From contig CALBCM010000024.1 in assembly GCA_937927235.1 (NCBI GenBank), positions 1 to 46,935 of the forward strand: DNA of 46,935 nt, read 5' to 3'. The notes beneath the pieces were generated by a model. That model was not told where the DNA came from. It worked only from the letters and a program-made list of their open reading frames with translations, and did not search any database. The translations under genes and the position numbers were made by a program. This document shows, piece after piece, positions 42,469 to 46,935 of this stretch. Numbering within the stretch: position 1 is the stretch's first letter; each line of letters opens with the position of its first letter. Source of the stretch: an uncultured Johnsonella sp. Its GTDB lineage: Bacteria; Bacillota; Clostridia; Lachnospirales; Lachnospiraceae.

Positions 42469-43282
42469 GGGCTTTAATAGAAAAGCACTTGCTTTTCCCT
42501 ATATGCTTTGGGTACTCGGCTTTACCGTAATACCTTTGATACTTATAGTAGTCTACGGACTGACAGATAAAAACGGAGTAATTACTTTTGAAAATATTGC
42601 TTCGATGAGCAGCTATGAGCATGCGAAGGCTCTGCTGCTTTCACTTTTGCTGTCAACAATCAGCACAGTGCTCTGCCTTTTGCTTGCCTATCCTCTTGCT
42701 ATGATTTTACGCAGCAAGGGAGCAAAGGCAGGAAGCTTCATAGTATTTATTTTTATACTTCCAATGTGGATGAATTTCTTACTGAGAACCTTGGCATGGC
42801 AGACCCTCCTTGAAAAAAACGGAGTTATAAACGGAATTCTTTCTCTGTTTAATTTGCCCAATATAGCGATTATAAATACAAACTCGGCAATAATCCTGGG
42901 AATGGTATATAATTTTCTTCCCTTTATGGTGCTTCCTATATATAATGTGCTGGTAAAGATAGATGACAGTGTGGTAAATGCGGCAAGGGACCTTGGTGCA
43001 AGCAGAAAACAGACCTTTTTTCATATATTTCTGCCGCTTAGTATTCCCGGAATAGTAAGCGGTGTGACTATGGTGTTTGTGCCGGCACTTACTACCTTTG
43101 TTATCAGCAATATACTTGGAGGGGCAAAGATACTGCTGATAGGCAATGTAATTGAACAGGAATTTACCAGAGGAAGCGGCTGGCATCTCGGTTCAGGACT
43201 TTCACTTGTAATGATGATATTTATATTTATAAGCATGGCTCTGATAGCTAAATATGATGGGCAGGAGGGCAAGACATTTTGA
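42461..43282 (+). CDS. potB: Spermidine/putrescine ABC transporter permease
   Basis: The product has 273 residues with six membrane helices. FPYMLWVLGFTVIPLILIVV is the first helix. The coupling loop is AARDLGASRKQTFFHIFLPL, and NILGGAKILLIGNVIEQEF is typical of PotB. A start codon inside the end of potA indicates translational coupling. It forms the channel with PotC. Confidence 0.94.
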   Translation: MNKGFNRKALAFPYMLWVLGFTVIPLILIVVYGLTDKNGVITFENIASMSSYEHAKALLLSLLLSTISTVLCLLLAYPLAMILRSKGAKAGSFIVFIFILPMWMNFLLRTLAWQTLLEKNGVINGILSLFNLPNIAIINTNSAIILGMVYNFLPFMVLPIYNVLVKIDDSVVNAARDLGASRKQTFFHIFLPLSIPGIVSGVTMVFVPALTTFVISNILGGAKILLIGNVIEQEFTRGSGWHLGSGLSLVMMIFIFISMALIAKYDGQEGKTF

Positions 43283-44082
43283 AAAAGAGAGCTTCTGAAA
43301 GGCTTGAGACTTTTCTGGGAAATTTTTATCTGGTATTTGTACTCATTTTTTTATATGCTCCTATAATTGTGATGATGGTGTTAAGCTTTAATTCAAGCAA
43401 GTCACGTACAAGATGGGGAGGATTTACCTGGAACTGGTACACTCAGCTTTTTTCGAGCAATATGATAATGGAAGCATTTAGAAATACTATAGTGATAGCG
43501 CTGCTTTCAGCTGTAATTGCTTCAATTATAGGAACCGCAGCCGCTATAGCTATAAATGACATGAAAAAACTGCCTAAGAGTATATTCATGGGACTGACCA
43601 ATATACCTATGCTCAACGCAGACATAGTTACCGGAATTTCTCTTATGCTGGCTTTTATATCCTTTGGTGTATCACTTGGCTTTAAGACTGTCCTTATAAG
43701 CCATATAACCTTTAATATCCCCTATGTCATACTTTCAGTGATGCCTAAATTAAAAAGAACGAGCAGATACATTTATGAAGCTGCGCTTGACCTGGGAGCC
43801 ACTCCTTTAAGAGCATTTTTTGCAGTAGTATTTCCAGACATATTTCCGGGAATTCTTTCAGGCTTTTTGCTTGCCTTTACTATGTCGCTTGATGATTTTA
43901 TAATAACTCATTTTACCAAGGGAGCCGGAATCAATACTCTTTCAACTCTCATTTATTCGGAAGTGAGAAAAGGTATAAAACCAAGTATGTACGCATTATC
44001 AAGTATTATTTTTCTTATAGTGCTTGTGCTGCTTTTAATAACAAATTTTATGCCGAATATAAAAAAGGCAAATAAAAATTAA
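43279..44082 (+). CDS. potC: Spermidine/putrescine ABC transporter permease
   Basis: The product has 267 residues. It uses a TTG start overlapping the potB stop (TTGA), with AGGAGG about 10 bases upstream. It has six membrane helices. FNSSKSRTRWGGFTWNWYTQ, the coupling loop AALDLGATPLRAFFAVVFPD and FTMSLDDFIITHFTKGAGIN are characteristic of PotC. It pairs with PotB. Confidence 0.94.
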   Translation: MKKRASERLETFLGNFYLVFVLIFLYAPIIVMMVLSFNSSKSRTRWGGFTWNWYTQLFSSNMIMEAFRNTIVIALLSAVIASIIGTAAAIAINDMKKLPKSIFMGLTNIPMLNADIVTGISLMLAFISFGVSLGFKTVLISHITFNIPYVILSVMPKLKRTSRYIYEAALDLGATPLRAFFAVVFPDIFPGILSGFLLAFTMSLDDFIITHFTKGAGINTLSTLIYSEVRKGIKPSMYALSSIIFLIVLVLLLITNFMPNIKKANKN

Positions 44083-44101
44083 ACTTAAAAAAGGAGAAGC
44101 T

Positions 44102-45199
44102 ATGAAAAAAATAAATTTAACAGCAGTAATGGCAGCTGCCGTGTTAAGCACAGCATTTTTTCTTGCAGGCTGTAATAAAAAAGCTGAGGGCGAAAATGCT
44201 TCAAAGAACACAGGCGAACTGTATGTCTATAATTGGGGAGAATATATAGACGAGAGCGTCATTGAGCAGTTTCAGAAAGAAACCGGAATCAAGGTCATCT
44301 ATGATACCTTTGACACTAATGAGGAGATGTATCCTATAATCAGCTCGGGAGCGGCAAAATATGATGTGGTATGCCCCTCTGATTATATGATTAAAAAGAT
44401 GGCGGATAATGATTTGCTTGCTGAAATTGATTTTAGTAATGTACCGAATATAAAAAATATAGGTCAGCAGTACCTGGATATGTCAAAGGCATTTGATGCC
44501 GAAAATAAGCTTTCAGTGCCTTATAACTGGGGGACTGTAGGGATAATCTATAATACCTCTATGGTCGACGGTGACCCGGACAGCTGGGAGGTGCTGTGGG
44601 ATGAAAAATACAAGGGCAATATTTTAATGCAGGACTCGGTACGAGATGCCTTTATGGTAGGTGAAAAAAAGCTTGGCTACTCACTTAATTCCAAAGATAA
44701 AACCGAGCTGGAAGCGGTAAGAGACCAGCTGATAATGCAGAAGCCTTTAGTTCAGGCTTATGTTATTGACCAAGTAAGAGATAAGATGATTGCAGGTGAA
44801 GCCGGACTTGCAGTGATTTATTCAGGAGAAATGCTTTATATTCAAAATGAAGTTAAGGCTTCCGGTAAGGACTGGGAGCTTAAGTATGTTATACCAAAAG
44901 AGGGCAGCAACCTCTGGCTTGACAGCTGGGTGATTCCTAAAAATGCTCCTAATAAGGAAAATGCTGAAAAATGGATTGATTTTATGTGCCGTGCCGATAT
45001 TGCCAAGAAAAATTTTGAATATATTACCTATCCTACTCCCAATACTGCCGCTTTTGATTTGCTTGATAAAGAGCTTCAGGAAAATAAGGCGGTATTTCCC
45101 GACCAGGAGCTGCTTAAAAACTGTGAAGTATTTGAATATCTTGGAGAAGAAACCGATGAGCTTTATAATAATCTCTGGAAAGAGGTAAAATCTAATTAG
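44102..45199 (+). CDS. potD: Spermidine/putrescine-binding lipoprotein
   Basis: The product has 365 residues. It has a lipobox LAGC (Cys24), then a PotD/PotF-type binding fold: LYVYNWGEYIDESVIEQFQK, YDTFDTNEEMYPIISSGAAK, YDVVCPSDYMIKKM, LSVPYNWGTVGIIYNTSM and GSNLWLDSWVIPKNAPNKEN. The acidic and aromatic residues that bind the amine groups (the Trp and Asp of LDSW, the Glu of GEMLY) are present. AAAAAGGAG precedes the ATG. It completes potABCD and is followed by a terminator. Confidence 0.95.
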   Translation: MKKINLTAVMAAAVLSTAFFLAGCNKKAEGENASKNTGELYVYNWGEYIDESVIEQFQKETGIKVIYDTFDTNEEMYPIISSGAAKYDVVCPSDYMIKKMADNDLLAEIDFSNVPNIKNIGQQYLDMSKAFDAENKLSVPYNWGTVGIIYNTSMVDGDPDSWEVLWDEKYKGNILMQDSVRDAFMVGEKKLGYSLNSKDKTELEAVRDQLIMQKPLVQAYVIDQVRDKMIAGEAGLAVIYSGEMLYIQNEVKASGKDWELKYVIPKEGSNLWLDSWVIPKNAPNKENAEKWIDFMCRADIAKKNFEYITYPTPNTAAFDLLDKELQENKAVFPDQELLKNCEVFEYLGEETDELYNNLWKEVKSN

Positions 45200-45212
45200 A
45201 ATATAAATAATG

Positions 45213-45256
45213 AGGGAGTGCCGCAAATGTATGACTGAGCGACATCTCCCGCTTTT
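45213..45256 (+). terminator. Terminator of potABCD, member of the hairpin family
   Basis: GGGAGTGCCGC pairs with GCGACATCTCCC, followed by GCTTTTTC. The GCAAATG..TGAGCGACA inside and edges resemble the hairpin at 31438. Confidence 0.8.
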
Positions 45257-45271
45257 TCATTTTTACACAAA

Positions 45272-45327
45272 AAGAAGCTGCTGCTTCACAGATTGTGATA
45301 TGCTCACCTGTTTTGCAGCAGTTTCTT
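45272..45327 (-). terminator. Terminator of the second cell-wall-binding protein gene
   Basis: AAGAAGCTGCTGC (45272-45284) and GCAGCAGTTTCTT (45315-45327) pair at 12 of 13 bases. On the minus strand the stem runs into TTCTTTTTG. Confidence 0.7.
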
Positions 45328-45366
45328 GGATATTAAAATTTGATGTTATTTTAGATTTGCATTATA

Positions 45367-45894
45367 TTAAGGTTTGCATATCTGACAAGGGCTGTATCCC
45401 TTAGAAATTGCTTCATCTCTCGTGCCATGAAATGATACCTTGTTTTTTTCTTTCATTTTGCTTACTGCACTGCAGTTAGGACGGTGAAATTTATGGGTAT
45501 TTTTATTAAGGATATAATCATAGCTTTGAGTATTTGCGGCTGAGGTGTTTCCAGAGCTGCTGGCGGAAGCAGCACTTGACTTCTGTGAAGAATTGCCCTT
45601 ATAGGCACCGTCTGCACCAAGCTGCTTTCCATCAACAACAGTATTGGTAAGCATAACCCCGCTGCTGCCTACATAATAATTGCCTACCCACTGATTAGAC
45701 AGCATATATCCGTTTTCATTAAAGCAATACCAAGAGCCGTCTACCTGTTCCCAAGCAGAAGCTGGATAAGTTTTATTATCTCGTTCGTACCACCAGCCGA
45801 CAGCATCCTTTTTCCAAGACCCTGCAAAAGCGGTGATTGACAGCATTAAGCTTAGAAAAAAAGTTGATAAAAATAAATAAAATTTATTTTTCAT
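45367..45894 (-). CDS. Secreted cell-wall-binding repeat protein with Cys/His tail (paralogue)
   Basis: The product has 175 residues. The ATG at 45894 has GGAGGAG just upstream; an in-frame ATG at 45906 precedes that site. It has a signal peptide (about 1-24), then aromatic cell-wall-binding repeats (KDAVGWWYERDNKTYPASAW, SWYCFNENGYMLSNQWVGNY, YVGSSGVMLTN), a Ser/Ala/Asn-rich linker, and the C-terminal metal-binding-like module THKFHRPNCSAVSKMKEKNK with SFHGTRDEAISKGYSPCQIC. The tail has the H, C and CxxC layout. It shares architecture with the protein at 31656 but with different linkers. Role unknown. Confidence 0.85.
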   Translation of the reverse strand: MKNKFYLFLSTFFLSLMLSITAFAGSWKKDAVGWWYERDNKTYPASAWEQVDGSWYCFNENGYMLSNQWVGNYYVGSSGVMLTNTVVDGKQLGADGAYKGNSSQKSSAASASSSGNTSAANTQSYDYILNKNTHKFHRPNCSAVSKMKEKNKVSFHGTRDEAISKGYSPCQICKP

Positions 45895-46007
45895 ATGCTC
45901 CTCCATAAAATATATTTTATATTTTGATTTAAAATAAAAAAACTGTTTTTAAAGTTAAAAGAATAAGAAAGCTCAGAACTTTAAAGACAGGATTATATCA
46001 GTAACTA

Positions 46008-46036
46008 ATATTATATATATATATATACTTAGTCAA
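46008..46036 (-). promoter_or_regulatory. Possible promoter within an AT-dinucleotide tract
   Basis: On the minus strand TTGACT (46036-46031) is followed, across a run of alternating T and A, by a TATAAT or TAATAT -10 candidate. It may drive the gene at 45367; the spacing of 15 to 17 depends on which -10 is used, so the tract length could vary expression. Confidence 0.3.
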
Positions 46037-46074
46037 GTATTTTTGATTTTTTGTATCGGGTGTTTCTTTGATTT

Positions 46075-46118
46075 GCCGCTCCCTCGACAATAAATCTTAG
46101 AGCTTGTGGAGCGGCTTT
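46075..46118. terminator. Hairpin between the nitroreductase and cell-wall protein genes
   Basis: GCCGCTCC (46075-46082) pairs perfectly with GGAGCGGC (46108-46115), with TTTT after it on the plus strand. No plus-strand gene precedes it. It probably ends the nitroreductase transcript on the minus strand. Confidence 0.5.
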
Positions 46119-46165
46119 TAGTCACTTTGACTGACAAAATTTATCTAAATATTTCAGCTGGATTC

Positions 46166-46690
46166 CTAGTCATAGTAATACACCCATTTTTCTTTTCTTG
46201 CAGGTGCTTTAGGATAGCTTCCCTTAATATAGCCGACTGCACAGTGCCCTATGCCTTCATATTCACCTTTTATTCCGAGTGCTTCCAAAATCTCCCTTCC
46301 CTCCTGCATTTCAAACTCTTCCTTCGCCCTGTTTATCCAGCAGCTTCCTAAATCAAGCGCATGAGCGGCAAGCATTAAATTACCCATCACCAGACTGCCG
46401 TCATAAACATGGTTTGGCTGTGTCTTATCGGCGAGTACGATAAGTATTACCGGAGCGCCGTAAAATGGGTCATTAGTGGTGCCCATTATCCTGGCATTTA
46501 TTTTTGAAAGCTTTGCTATCAATTCCTTATTAGTGACTGCTATAATTATCGGCGACTGGGTATTCTTGCCTGAGGCGGCATAGGTCCCGGCACTTATTAT
46601 CTCGTCTATTACCTCCTGAGGCGGCATATCCGGCTTAAAGCTGCGTACACTTCTGCGGCTTATAATTAAATCAATCAATTCTCTGTTCAT
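46166..46690 (-). CDS. Nitroreductase-family protein
   Basis: The product has 174 residues. It is an FMN-dependent NAD(P)H oxidoreductase fold with family features LIISRRSVRSFKPDMPPQEV (phosphate-binding Arg-Ser-Val-Arg), AGTYAASGKNTQSP, DGSLVMGNLMLAAHALDLGS, CWINRAKEEF and GIGHCAVGYIKG near the C-terminus. The substrate is not predictable. AAGGAGAG lies just before the ATG. It appears to be a single-gene unit. Confidence 0.93.
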   Translation of the reverse strand: MNRELIDLIISRRSVRSFKPDMPPQEVIDEIISAGTYAASGKNTQSPIIIAVTNKELIAKLSKINARIMGTTNDPFYGAPVILIVLADKTQPNHVYDGSLVMGNLMLAAHALDLGSCWINRAKEEFEMQEGREILEALGIKGEYEGIGHCAVGYIKGSYPKAPARKEKWVYYYD

Positions 46691-46935
46691 AATCTCTCCT
46701 TAGTTGTTAATAATCTAAAGCTATGCTTTCATTTTTTATTGTATTCAGCTTTTATTATAATTAGCAGATATTCTGAAACCTAAGTTTTTCATACCGATTT
46801 TATATTTTATAAATAAAGCTGTTTAAATTATAGCACCTTTTAATATAAAAGCCTATCCATCGGAGGACAGTTGTTATTTTTAGTTACTGTAAAGTAAACG
46901 TTGGCACTGGCTCTCATATATGATTGCCAAGATTA
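46691..46935. other. AT-rich end of window
   Basis: This 245-base stretch upstream of the nitroreductase gene contains its likely promoter region (a TATAAT on the minus strand near 46830) but no convincing open frame or RNA gene. Confidence 0.4.

Noticed and set aside
46008..46030. AT-dinucleotide tract as a phase-variable switch
   Set aside because: The tract is short and the placement of the -10 box is ambiguous; strain data would be needed to claim variation.
1..46935. tRNA, rRNA or CRISPR array
   Set aside because: I saw no cloverleaf-like T-loop or anticodon arrangement, no rRNA core sequence and no regularly spaced direct repeats, though a covariance-model search would be more sensitive.

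Overview
The window reads as a chromosomal segment of a low-GC Gram-positive anaerobe of the class Clostridia, most likely a Lachnospiraceae relative. The grounds are strong GGAGG-type ribosome binding sites, heavy use of ATA (Ile) and AGA/AGG (Arg) codons, many lipobox lipoproteins, ChW repeats (a clostridial hallmark), choline-binding-like cell-wall repeats, DUF4491 and the DUF3290/DUF421 pair. Species cannot be fixed from sequence alone. No rRNA, tRNA, CRISPR array, phage module or intact transposase was seen.

Layout. 1-700: 3' end of malQ. 807-1949 (-): membrane-anchored protein with a very long Ser/Thr/Ala/Lys tail. 2196-8016: one probable operon with an NMT1-type ABC importer (lipoprotein, permease, unusually short ATPase), a glycerol kinase fused in frame to a MazG nucleotide pyrophosphohydrolase domain, and folC. 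8053-11674: a textbook TPP-riboswitch operon (promoter, aptamer, terminator, tenA, thiZ, thiX, thiY) for thiamine-precursor salvage. 11686-17883: an MMPL/RND-type exporter with an overlapping 1014-residue GLUG/coiled-coil surface protein, divergent from a TetR regulator. 17911-26868: a peptide-use block with an M18 aminopeptidase, a dipeptide ABC importer (dppABCDF-like), an SH3b lipoprotein and an M14 carboxypeptidase. 26981-28233: a DUF4491 membrane protein and a dapB of foreign-looking codon use. 28333-30134: an FMN-binding lipoprotein and an FtsX-type permease with no ATPase gene behind it, only a 9-codon stub. 30209-37020: ChW polysaccharide deacetylase, a cell-wall-binding protein with a Cys/His tail, an isochorismatase-family hydrolase, a YbaK-type deacylase, DUF421/DUF3290, msrAB and a flavin reductase. 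37066-41046: aroC, a degenerate accessory island carrying hicAB, and a lactonase-family beta-propeller. 41278-45256: potABCD. 45367-46690: a second cell-wall-binding/Cys-His protein and a nitroreductase.

The most unusual points are the GlpK-MazG fusion; the hicA toxin gene whose start codon is ATA behind a perfectly placed ribosome binding site, with an intact hicB; the MMPL partner protein in which a long coiled coil interrupts a GLUG beta-helix; and three related hairpins (31.4, 36.9 and 45.2 kb), one apparently abutting a truncated antitoxin gene. Nothing here amounts to a clearly new defence or mobile system. Most of the window is metabolic, transport and envelope genes.
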